From positions 1,426,001 to 1,490,000 of the forward strand of contig JALGAS010000002.1 of NCBI GenBank assembly GCA_023078685.1: a stretch of DNA of 64,000 bases, given 5' to 3'. Position 1 is the stretch's first letter. Each line of letters begins with the position of its first letter. Shown here piece after piece: positions 35,101-43,743 of the stretch. The position numbers and the translations under genes were made by a program. The stretch comes from Neopestalotiopsis rosae. Taxonomy: Eukaryota > Ascomycota > Sordariomycetes > Amphisphaeriales > Sporocadaceae. Below the pieces are notes generated by a model. It ran no database searches. It was not told the origin of the DNA and worked only from the letters and a program-made list of their open reading frames with translations.

Positions 35101-36459
35101 GATCCCAACTATGGCCGTCTCAACGCTATTCCATCAGTGGTGGACACAACCAATGCTCCGGATGCTCCTCGTGGACGTGGCCGCAACATGGCTCGCGGTC
35201 CGCAATCGTCAGGTCAGCCTCCAGCGCGCACAGATCAAAGGCATTCGAATGTGGAACATGGCAGGGGACACTCGCCAGACAGAGGTATGCCACCTTCAGG
35301 ACCTGCTTCGTCTAGAGCACGTCGCGGTCCCATGCCTCCTCCAAGTAATCCCTCAGCCACCAATGCGACTCCCATCAACCCTTCTGGGCCTGGTGTCCAC
35401 CCAGATCGACTTCGGCACTTGAACACTGGCCCGGGCTCAAATGCGGCTTCTTCGCAGGGTCCTTTCCCTCCAAGCGCCAACTCAGTTGCTGTGCACCCTG
35501 ATCGGCTTGGCCGCATTGACGCCAACCCTCCTTCAGGCCCGGCTCAACAAAGGCATGCACAATTGCCTCCCTTGCAGACTCCTGAGAGGCCACCAATTCC
35601 CACTGGTCCAGGAAATCGCCAACCTTCTGGAAGCTTACCTCCCACGCCTTCTAGCGACAGGGGAACTCCCATATCAGCACCGACCGGCCCCTCGGGATCT
35701 AATGACCGCTCGAGGGGTGGAAGTCGACGGCAAATTGCTGGCATCAACAACTTGCTTCAGGGCTCACAGGGACCTGCCCCTGAATCCGTGAGCCGCAGTG
35801 GTAGTCTTCGTGGGAGAAGCTCGCGCACAAATTTAGCTGGCTCTGACGCCCAGGTACTCACGGGAGCATCGCCTGTATCCACTCCCGTACAAGAAAAGCC
35901 AGATCTGATCCCAGGATCCGGAAGAGGTGGCGCAAATGGAGAGGACAGGGGAAGTCGTAGCGAGCGCAGCAGTCGACGACACCATGACCATGGAGAGCGG
36001 GCACGTTCATCGCGCCACACAAGCCGCGAGCGTAGTCCTGGTCGCGATCGGAACAAGGAGCATCGAGAGTTTCGAGACGCTTCTGCTTCCGGTACCCAGC
36101 CACGAGAGGGTGAGAGGGAGTCTCGTCGTTCTGGACGAGAGACCTCCGGCACTGGAGCTAACAACCGCGGCGCAGAGACTGCGGGTGGTGGCAGGGGCGA
36201 TGGCATGCGTGAGTCTCGCCACAACGACAACCGGGGCGCCGGCAGACATGAAGATCATGGTCGAGGGGGAAGCGGAGGAAGAGGCTCAGGTGCCAACAAT
36301 ACTGGTCATACAATGGGCGGATCACGAGGAGACGAGCAGCGCCTCAGGGAACCGAGAAATGAGGATGGAGGACGAGGAAGTCGCAAGCGCCGTAGCGAGG
36401 AGGGCGGCTATGCAGGACCGCCATCCGAGGGCCACAAGAGACCGAGACACCATCGATAG
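29101..36459 (+). CDS. THO2: THO complex subunit 2 (Tho2), mRNA export and transcription elongation
   Basis: Two exons, 29101-33780 and 33838-36459, give 2433 residues. The 57-bp intron has GTAAGT, CTAAC and TGCAG signals but is a multiple of three without a stop, so the unspliced frame is open through it. Tho2 is the scaffold of the nuclear THO complex, which couples transcription to mRNP packaging and export and limits R-loops. The N-terminal 120 residues are basic and disordered (MPPKRKRNDVSE). Helical scaffold regions follow: FILGRINWLTDAYPDEVIAP at about 640-660, YNMYAECYEGQISRLPAMAK at about 820-840, then the strongly conserved stretch ending ILREFITSMGGI near 990. The Tho2 C-terminal domain covers about 1205-1560 (HFSEVLRPIVSAVQELLPPA; LYDRLFTVNRLRSLIFGCTV). 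The last 870 residues are Arg/Ser/Gly/Pro-rich and disordered, probably RNA-binding. The start is the first ATG; a TTG-only frame extends 15 bases further. Confidence 0.93.
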   Translation: MPPKRKRNDVSEGGAGRPSPHRPSDTNMAQQERDNSDNRRRSGAGGRNNRGRNNERRPSFNNSNNRGPISPTSTRPPSSSSQISHPPPSLPTPTMVGTTVPQPPRPRSAPLPTKYSYAVLTDARLEAWQQSGRQEVVQHGIASRDDEDIEEVSTISQEFARAVLENRLDPVDAGACMKEILGPDPGNEDDRTSCEFDAHSMFADSISVFVDTGGEHDRNKGIINPLLTADFRDFVFSTGISAKLLRQVLDVQVVEELGLTKGTFSKMRTRHATNSLYRQSNYNLLREESEGFAKLITELYSTAHAMNQEQLTKEQVEAGFERVKGLIGTFDLDVGRVLDIVFDVFASTMMRTYRYFTMFLRVSSWWPREQSLRYDPVRTGGLPRWALPGAAFLPSFEEQAAMDEQRQLRDVAFWDRAREIHLDAFFELGGRRAGEAELEAFSAFAKSATSKDHSIDPVEWVETTKTLPPPGNRVAAQLYGFKLQYFISQARDKEDTIPANLFFLAAYLVKIGFISLPDLYAHIWPDDDKMDDVKEKRAQELEEKEKKDRQGAEPNALLKAGALPDDTATTAPTTRTREATAAKSDANQKDTPGNDNSPNETLPEPKEVLKVDLLNHLLLVGAIPEALFILGRINWLTDAYPDEVIAPINRILLYSIDKVYRETLPKATDSVVVDVAKKDLAPDHAMPKGTLKLIDRPLPKALKWPFADGSAKNVRYEHYLKEWTDNVPICQTVHDVFTLCGTLLNVSGVQIGKSHTLLKKLAAIGAKSLGEDKSPQNLARWRDLLKRTIFPALNLTTSNVDVVNSVWSLLRYFPVDVRYNMYAECYEGQISRLPAMAKAFKYARLDTLSVLKRLSKENLAKSAKSMAKVALFSPGVVCKVALDQIEAYSNLIEAFVECTRYFTDLGYDVLVWSLMSSLGGKQRSRTQEGSVLLTSRWLQALSKFSGKVFRRYSNMDPTPVIQYVNDQLARGNSTDLIILREFITSMGGIVSDVDFTDTQLAALTGGEELRKQTFINLGDKRFESGKSASRLMQALVHTKLAPRLLTNIAQYRQSAIYNLPEDETHIKYIASVIDDSQQALVQFVELLRSNLTPEQFDELVPSIPRLLKDFGMDPSLAFLIGRVSLAYYLTGPGATAAKGMRLMGNNEATPDAEGDVDMDGKGADATPQMAGATAGGDDNMAVDEPESNGTPTADGPQAATNARRPDHFSEVLRPIVSAVQELLPPAIWEFISPDFYVLFWSLQTGDLGIPASSYNAESLRLQKEQDFIKKDRSDMSRQGRAKAEQRKAEITQLASKLGSEATQCQERVSKTKMLLLKSASSWMPSSMSSTPEAADILIEDCIMPRVMLGPSDADFCFKMIKFMHDNQVANFNILVLYDRLFTVNRLRSLIFGCTVREAEFLGRLIKHVLGDLSRWHSSKNLFEKEATRQGKHPAFAAASVEGKDAPTSMDHGHFKDQLWSWHRNLAATLKACLQGTEWLHIRNAITVLKAVLDYFPAVTFHGKQFLQTLQQIAQREAATKNDDDGQNHRVDLSVTANTAASALKRFESKWVIVQSFRPNLVSSPLIFFNTNNSQLTHLQAGDSTDDKAAEAVKISKQSQLRPGAAEFKPQLSTGGARGKTTADDEDGEVQDSKGLNASGTTANAHRKDSETDSPANTQRSGALPLRSELGKNSSRPSTPPVRSSNPSPAPNGGRREASRLSGLASLPPPPGLPSRPDVPIPGHFNQDERGHIRMSEQNHAREARDQREARPHRESRESKEGREGRDSRPAEAARSSRGRESYGADRRSGEVPSKEPSRSERERPMRSESSTRWDPSAGERDSRHTRDRASSATGARSGDSSRPPRDPQADTHAMPPPAQPDGQGPTVNPERARLINANEDGKRPSNASSEIMNPARAAIINDSRSSGRSRDDSRDRGGRPSSPSRREKQEARSSDTNREERGDRHRFEQGRMGRNEPSVPSGPRGERDLDRAGADRRDHNPFAASGGTRGDSEHVKSSQQDPNYGRLNAIPSVVDTTNAPDAPRGRGRNMARGPQSSGQPPARTDQRHSNVEHGRGHSPDRGMPPSGPASSRARRGPMPPPSNPSATNATPINPSGPGVHPDRLRHLNTGPGSNAASSQGPFPPSANSVAVHPDRLGRIDANPPSGPAQQRHAQLPPLQTPERPPIPTGPGNRQPSGSLPPTPSSDRGTPISAPTGPSGSNDRSRGGSRRQIAGINNLLQGSQGPAPESVSRSGSLRGRSSRTNLAGSDAQVLTGASPVSTPVQEKPDLIPGSGRGGANGEDRGSRSERSSRRHHDHGERARSSRHTSRERSPGRDRNKEHREFRDASASGTQPREGERESRRSGRETSGTGANNRGAETAGGGRGDGMRESRHNDNRGAGRHEDHGRGGSGGRGSGANNTGHTMGGSRGDEQRLREPRNEDGGRGSRKRRSEEGGYAGPPSEGHKRPRHHR
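33781..33837 (+). other. Stop-free 57-bp intron in THO2 (3n length)
   Basis: Canonical donor GTAAGT, branch region CAACTAACAC and acceptor CTGCAG. It is 19 codons long, contains no in-frame stop, and sits at the junction of the conserved C-terminal domain and the disordered tail. Retention would only add 19 residues. Confidence 0.75.
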
Positions 36460-37629
36460 AATCATGGGTGGACTTATCAGTCCTAGGAAAGGTCTTTCAC
36501 TTGTAACAACGTGTGTATAACGAAGGGAAGCCGAAAACGAAGCAGAAAACAGGAGGTCGAAGGACGAGAAGCAAGAAGGAAATATCTAATTCAGCATTGA
36601 AAGCGATAGACGGCCAAAAAAGGCATCGCTCGGCGTTCAGGGGGTTTCACTTTCTTTCATTCTGCGGTCGACGACAAGATCAAGGCATCGATTCTCTTTT
36701 TTGGCAGGGAAGGATGGAAATTCGACCAGAACAGAGCAAACCAGAACCAACTCCAGTCAAGTCAAGAAAACATTGTTTCCAAAAACCCAAAAGCAAATCA
36801 TGAAAAATCAATTTCTTTCTGTTCATCAAAGCATTTTCAAGGCGCAACGAAAAATACCCACATACCCGGCAAAGGCGAATAAGGGAGACGATAGAACAAA
36901 ACGATGGCTGTTTTGGCGTCGAAAGTTGATTACCAGGGAGAGGAGACGGAAAAGTCCATGTGTTTTGCTCTCCCCGTACTACTAGATTCTGTGACCTTGT
37001 TTGATAAATCAATGTCTGCACTCGATGGCATGCTTGTAGGGGAAAACCACGGGCGACGTCTTGGTCAGATACCCAAAAAGATGGTCCTCGTGTATTATTA
37101 TATAGATGACATCGGGTGACCCCCATACCATTCGAGACGCAAAAACTGTGATGCTATTGTCACTTTCATTTTTGTCTGGTACCACGAAAAGAGTTGTAAA
37201 TTGGACTTGGCCATTGTAGACTCTGAAAAGGCATGGTCATATCATTCTGTTCATCAGCAAGGACAAAAACTTTGCATTCTCAATGGTATTCTCAATTGAT
37301 GACTGCCGTTCTCTTCAACGGACGACACTCTTCTTTTGGTATAATATACAAGCCGCCAGTATCCTGTTCTGGGCTTGATTTCGTCATATACATGGCGCAG
37401 ATCAACCCATTCTAAGGGATTGATGGTCGTCTCTTTTGATATCATCGTAAAGGGGGTGAAAAAACCAAACCGCAAACACATGCATGATATCTACCTATTA
37501 CGCCCAACGCCAAATGCAATCCAAAAAGTACATGCCATACGCGTCTCTTGACTATACGCAGAGAGCTTTTTGTGGTAGCAAATGTACAACATAATTATTC
37601 GTTATCGATCGTATGCCGCAGTAAACAGC
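36460..37629. other. Convergent 3' flanks of THO2 and the TMEM184-like gene
   Basis: 1.2 kb between converging stops. A-rich with T-rich patches; likely long 3' untranslated regions. Short ORFs here carry no domain. Confidence 0.45.
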
Positions 37630-39490
37630 CTAGAAATGACCGGCGGGCTGACCAGCAGGATGAGGACGGTCACCTCCACCCCATAATGCATTGCCGAATC
37701 TTATTTGTGTCGAGCTTCGGTTATTTTGTTGTTGGTTGTTGCCACTCATGGCGTTGCTAGATGATGCCGTGGCATATTGCATTTGCTCTTGATGATCTTC
37801 AGGCCCGGAATAGGCATGGTAAGGGCCATGATCTTGATTGTTGCCACTCATCGTGTTGCTAGATGATGCCGTGGCATATTGCATTTGTTCATGATGGTCT
37901 TCGGGCCCGGAATAGGCATGGTAGCCCCCATGATCCATCGGGTGCTCCTCATGTGACGGTGGCCCTTGGTAGTATTCTTCTCGGTGAGGGTCATGGTAGG
38001 GGCTTGAGGTGCGCCCATCCTGCCTTGGGTTCTCCAGAGGCTGCTCAAGATATGGGCTCGGTTCCCTTGGCGGGGAAATAGAGATGTCCTGAGCATTATT
38101 GATCAAACCGGCGCTTTCATCATTGCGCCGGGTCGGCCCTAAAGGGCTAGGTTTTTCGTAGAATGTGCTTTGTCGAAATTGTGTAGCAATGGGTAAGTGA
38201 TCAGTGCTCTTTGCACCATTAGGTCTCATGGCAAACGGCTTCATGGGATAGCCGGTGTCGTTGTGGCCATTATTGTAACTTGGGTCATTGTGGCGCTTCT
38301 TGACGCCAACAAAGAGCCAACGGATACCACGTCCAAATGCCTTGACTACGTCCCACAAATTGATGGCATCAATAAAGGCCTTGATGCCCATGGGTCCTCC
38401 TTGTGGTTCGCCGCGATCGTTTGGCTGCGGCGGCTGGCCCGATGAGGGGTCGGCAACGGGGTAAAAGGTCTGTTTCGCACCGGGGACATAGGGCGCGTAT
38501 GGGAAAGCCCACAGATGGAGAATCGCAAACAGAGCCATCTCGACACATAGTAACAACGAAGGTATACCAACCTTCAAATCCGGGTATGCCAAAACGTCAT
38601 TTGCTTCGACAATATGCAAAGTGGAAGTACCAACGGAGATGGCGCTCGACTGCCAGAAGGACAAGAAGATGACCAATTTGATGGCCAAGACCTTGAGAAA
38701 GGGTTTATGTTCGGCAAGCGGCTCCTTGAGCTGGATATAGAATTGCACGACGCAAAACATGGCGATGGTGACAGCCACGGACTCGATTACCAGGACCTGG
38801 CGTTTATTCGATTAGCATCATGTTTCTTACAAAGGCCTGCGCGGTACTCACCCAAATATGGGCAAAGACTGGACTATTGGAGCTTTCGCAATAGCGGTCA
38901 AAATATTGTGTAACGACGGCGGTGATGGTCATGGCAACTCTGATGAAGCAGTAGTGGTAAATGCCGATCCAAATAATGTTGAACCATGTCAGTCCGCTCT
39001 TGGGTGTTCTCCAAGGCCCGCGCTCGCCGCCACAGCACTTGTTCATCCAGGTGACGGGCCATACCCATGGCTTCACAGGGTGCATATTTCTAAAGTACTC
39101 CTTCTGATCGTGTAGGTCCGGGGCCATGTAGTGGCACATGAGGGCAAAAAAGGACGAGATGGCAAAGGCTTCATAACAGTCGCTGAGAACCTGGAAGTAG
39201 ACGGCATGCCAGTAGTACCATATGCAGAGGAAGGCCGAGGCCGAGTAGATGGGAACCATGAACAAGATGCGGATAATGTGTTTTTGTTCTCGGGGCTTGG
39301 TGTAGTTGGTTGCGTGCCTCCACATCAAGTAGAAGCTGGTGAGGATGGCGATGGCGGCGCACCCGCCAGCAATGATCAAGGCCAGTTGATGGAAAGTGAA
39401 GGGGCCGGCGATCTTGGTCTCAGACCCAACTGTAGTTGTGACTATGGTTAGCGATCACTGATGGACAAATGCTTATATACTTGGCGCCAT
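37630..39490 (-). CDS. TMEM184/DUF300-family seven-helix membrane protein (organic solute transporter alpha-like)
   Basis: Three exons, 39490-39481, 39429-38852 and 38796-37630, give 584 residues; introns are 51 and 55 bp. The first coding exon is only 10 nt (MAP plus one base). Seven membrane helices fall within about residues 18-330. Family marks include HIIRILFMVPIYSASAFL, CYEAFAISSFFALMCHY, FVVQFY-type helix 5 (MFCVVQFYIQLKEPLAEHKP) and KLVIFLSFWQS. Members lie in plasma, vacuolar or endosomal membranes; the solute is unknown in fungi. The C-terminal 250 residues are disordered and hydrophilic, with two near-identical 34-residue repeats near the end. An alternative acceptor 12 nt upstream would give a 39-bp intron and MAPITTTVGSETK instead of MAPIGSETK. 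No neighbour hints at a substrate. Confidence 0.87.
37736..37938 (-). repeat. Two tandem 102-bp repeats coding for 34-residue units
   Basis: The unit (YHAYSGPEDH..EQMQYATASSSN.MSGNNQ) occurs twice with a 102-nt offset in the disordered tail of the TMEM184-like protein. Only a few bases differ, indicating a recent in-frame duplication. Confidence 0.9.
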
Positions 39491-39870
39491 GGCTCTAAAA
39501 GTTTCTAGGCATGCAGGTACCAACGAGCGACAAGACGGGAGGATCTGGGGCAGCAGCTGGGCATTGGAGGGGATGGATGGGGAGGATTTGCGCCTTTCAA
39601 GACTCTTGGGGAATTGAACGTACTTCGCATCTCCTCCAGCGTGGAGTTGCATGTTAAATTCATGTTGGGCAGGAATGACGATAATGCTTCTCGCCGTCTC
39701 GTGTCGCGTCGTCTCTAAGCTTCGCTCTTTTTGTGTCGCTCGTTGTAAAAGCTGTGTGTTGTTGTTGGCCGCTGCCTTGCCAGTATTTTGGCAATGATTG
39801 ATTGTCGCCAACGCTTGCGATCAATGCTACTGAAATTATTTTTGTCGTCGCAGTTGCCGTTGCCCGTATT

Positions 39871-39895
39871 CGTCGTCGTCAACGTCGTCGTCGTG
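39871..39895. repeat. Imperfect (CGT)n tract
   Basis: Mainly CGT/GTC trinucleotides with one interruption, about 25 bases, in the probable leader of the TMEM184-like gene. Confidence 0.8.
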
Positions 39896-40440
39896 GTAAT
39901 CGTCGTTTCGGCGGCTAGGGTGAAACTGGTGAAAGCTAGGTGACGTTTGTTCAAGGGCGACGACGTATGCGTCTGGTACGACACCGCTTCTCGTCGAATG
40001 AAAGTGCTGCCGGCGCAATCATGGGTTGCATGCGAATTGAATGTGTAGATGGTGGGATAAAAGGAATGGCGAGTAGATCAAAGAATCTTCAGTAACTGGT
40101 GGTAGAAGTGATGAGAGACGACAGACAGACAGACAGTTAGTGGCTGGCAGAGGGAGATGTGATGCGAAACAAGGGCCGACTTTTGCGGTAATCAAACGGT
40201 CGCATGGGATTTGAACGGGGTTGCCAAGTGAAGCTGCGTCAGCTGAGGGTGCGTTAGGTGCGCCAAAGACTAGGGGCCGTGGGCGTGGACGTGGGCGAGG
40301 GACCGGGGCCGGCGAAAGGTCAAGCAACCAAGCAAGCCAACCAAGCAATTAATACGTAGGTACTGTAGTAAAAATAAATAAAAAAGAGAAGACGTGTTTC
40401 GCTTTGCCGGATCGACCCGAGTTTGGGCTTTTTTCTTTCT

Positions 40441-40458
40441 ATTATTATTATTATTATT
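40441..40458. repeat. (ATT)6 microsatellite
   Basis: Six perfect ATT units in non-coding sequence. Confidence 0.9.
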
Positions 40459-43400
40459 CTTGGCTTGGCTTGTCTTGTCTTCTTCTCGAGGACAAGTTGC
40501 ACCCCATCAATCAGATATATTAATGGGATGTGTTGTCAGTGATGAAGTGTCCAGTCTCTCCCTCTCTCGTTCTCTCTTGTGACCAGGGGCGGGAGACGTC
40601 AGAAAAGCAGGAAAAAAAGAAGTGGCGGCGGGTTCGTTTGTCGATCACGAAAAAAGGCGGACTGGTCTCTGGTCTTTGCTGGTCAGATGGAAAGCCGGTG
40701 CTGCCAGGCAAGGCCAGGTCTGTTCGCCGGGCTTTGATTTATTTTAGAGCGGATGCCAATGGACCTGCCAGCCAATTGCTCTAATTCTCAAAGCTTAGAT
40801 GTCTCTTCTTGTCTCTCGCCTGTGTGATGATGCTGTCGTATTTTCGTGTACAATGGCAAAATTTGGGTAGGCTGTGCAGTGCCTAGGTGCTCTGTACTGG
40901 ACCGCTAATAGAGTGAATTGAAGATTGGAATCATTTGGAGGAAAGCAGTACTGTACTGAAGTATTATCACCAGCAGTCACTACGTGGGTAATGAAGGTAG
41001 ATGTCTTCATTTGAATACACCACCTGTAGGTATTGAAAGTGCTGACAGATAATCAAGGGGCGCAGCAGCAGTAACATCATTGTGCCTTGCTCTTCTCCTA
41101 CTCGCATCTGATGGAAGCATTGGACCAGGTTGATTGACGGCTTTGAAGGTGCTACACACATTTACTTTGTGCATACATGCTACTACTGTACTTTGATCCG
41201 TGCTACTCGCTACTGCCCGTCTGAGGTGCAGTGCAGGGAGCAGAGTCACGCATCTCGACGTGAGTGGCTTGCATACCATCAGATCTCCTAAACGGTTCCC
41301 GCTGTCGCCGCCCAATGACCGTTGGGATTTGATGCAAGCCCATTGCCGCCCCTCCTTCAGTGGCCGATCCAACTAGAACTTGAAGTGCTATGTACGTACA
41401 GACGCCCGGTCCCCAGTCAACCCAGCCCACCCACTGCCCAGTGGGTGGTCCCTCCATCGCTCTCCTCCTTCTCTCTTTTTAACATTAGGGGACTCGACAG
41501 GGGTTCATTCTACCCCCCTCCCCTCCGAGGCTGAGCAGCAGTGACGAAACGATGGTGGAGTGGATTTTCCTGTACTGAGGTATGCGTAGGCATGGTACCT
41601 GCGTACTTTGAACGTATGTGCAGGACAATACCACCATCACCACAGACTCTACGGTATTTACGAGCTACATACAGAGACGACAGTCCCCAGGCAATGACAA
41701 GAAATGGGAAAGGCACCACTAATTGCCATCACACATCAGGACATTTTGGATTGACACTTTTGACACATGTCGAGACCCACGAAACAAACAAGAAAGAGTT
41801 ACCCACCGCTGGTCTTTTTATATGGACCCCAATTGTCCTACATTTGATTTGCGACAAGCAATAGTTGCTGCCCTCTACCCTCCCATAATTGCTCAATCTT
41901 CACCTCGATTTCCACCATTTACCGAGAACTCCAGTGCTTGTGGTCCGTCACTCGGTTCTAGACGTTGCTGTCATCAAATTGTTTCAGGGTCTTTTGGCCC
42001 ACTCCGAAAACAGCAGATCTCTCGCGCTGCTTTCTGCATATCTGGGATATATGATCGACTCTATTCCTTCTGCAGGTAGATATCACCATTGCCATTCGAC
42101 TGTATCAATGTGATGTCATCTTTGATATATACGTCAACTTCACCCTCACATGTCCGTCCAGCGAAGCTGGCATTGGCTTCGTACTCACTTTCCCAACTAG
42201 TCACTTTGTTTCTTAATTTCCATGCGTTCCGAGGAGATATTAATGCTCCGTACAATGTAGTCAGATAAGTCGATAGTAGTCACCTAGTGTATTTGCAGGC
42301 GGTGGCGCATCGCTGCAGCTGTGGAGCAAAAAGCCTTTAAAATATGGACTCGCGGACTGACAGCTATCAAGGACTACCCAGCTTTCGTTGTCGGTAGTGC
42401 CATGTCTAGAGCAGCACAGCAGCAACACAGCACAGCACAGCCGGGCTGAAAGAAGACAGGAAATACATGTCACTAGTTACACATCTTGGGATCGACCGGA
42501 TGTGAGCCCCATGGTTCATTGATGCGGATCCAAGCATTTGCCAAGCAGAAGCTTAGACTTTGGTAGTAAATAATTGGCATTGATATACCTTTCTGAAACA
42601 TGACAAGCTTGACAAGTTAATCGTTTGACTACTATCATCTTTTCTCGATACTTATGAAAAGCAGTAGCCGAACCATGAGAATTCCCCCCATCAGCGGTTC
42701 TTCCCGTAATCCCCGGGTACTACATACAGGCTCTCTTGTTGAACATCATTATTAGAACATGTCTGGGAAGTAGCAAGTCTTGTTTGATGAGCGACCCCAC
42801 AGAACGCTGGGTCTGGCTCGGCTATATACAAAAAATGGACAGCCCCTTCCCAGCCCCGTATAAAATAGTTGCCCAAAGCGGGAGTCTTTTGGTTTTTACA
42901 CATGCGGCTTCCATGTGACAACTTATTTTCTGATAGACTGCATAGAGGCAAAAAAAAAAAAGCCAAATCGTACATGAAAGATGCTGTGTACCGCCCCGTC
43001 TCTCTCTCATCGTGGCTGACGCAAAATAGTTGGTGCTTACTTTCAGGTGGTGGTGCCAGCGACGAATGAAATTCGGGCTGCTTGCTTACGTCACGCCCTC
43101 AGCCTCGGTCAATTCATTTCGATTGTGTTTTGCGAGGGAGCTTGGATCGTGTTCAAAAGGCACTGGGCGTCTGATTTTTCGGATACGAGTCTTTTGATTT
43201 TTCTCGGATCGCTCTAATTGTGCCAAATGCGTGTGTAAAGAATTCTGTATAAATGTAAGTTGGTTGGCTTGGACGTGGAAAATCTCATGACTAGACCCTG
43301 TATCTACATTAGTCTCACAGCTTTCGATACTAATCGCTATGCGGAGAAAGTGGGAGGAGAGGGAAACAAGAAAGCCTCAACTCAACTCAGCAATTGCTAG

Positions 43401-43743
43401 GTACAGCCCAGATAAACGATGTTAATTCTTGCTGTGTGCACATGTGTGGTCTTTCTTCTACCTCGACGATTATTAAGATCAACTCGCTCGGCGTAGTTTT
43501 AGTCTTCAAATAACAAAGTGACAGCAACAGACATAGAATTATCTGCGGCATAGTACATAGAAATGTTGATGATATTACACATCGAAATTCATCCGGTGTC
43601 CAGTAGGGTACGGTAGTAGACTTGCTGGCGGAGTCATATAATCGCCCTCATCCTCTTCACGTCGTTTCATTTTCAATCAGCCTCTGCAACTTTTTTCGTA
43701 TGCCCGTCGCTTCTCGTAGACGAGGCGCCGTCCATCCGTTGCA

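Larger units (their letters stand above)
39491..43743. other. 4.2 kb intergenic region upstream of the TMEM184-like gene
   Basis: No supportable gene. The first 500 bases should be the TMEM184-like promoter and leader. CGT-rich (39871-39895) and (ATT)6 (40441-40458) repeats lie here. From 41500 on the sequence is mixed and AT-rich with short unconnected ORFs. A B-box-like piece near 40205 does not fold as a tRNA. Confidence 0.45.

Noticed and set aside
33842..36520. Long ORFs in other frames of the THO2 tail (for example 293 and 201 codons, both strands)
   Set aside because: By-products of the Arg/Ser/Gly-rich codon bias; the Tho2 frame is continuous and explains the sequence.
40180..40290. 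B-box-like GTTCAAATCC on the minus strand, possible tRNA
   Set aside because: No A box at the right distance and the T arm and acceptor stems do not pair.
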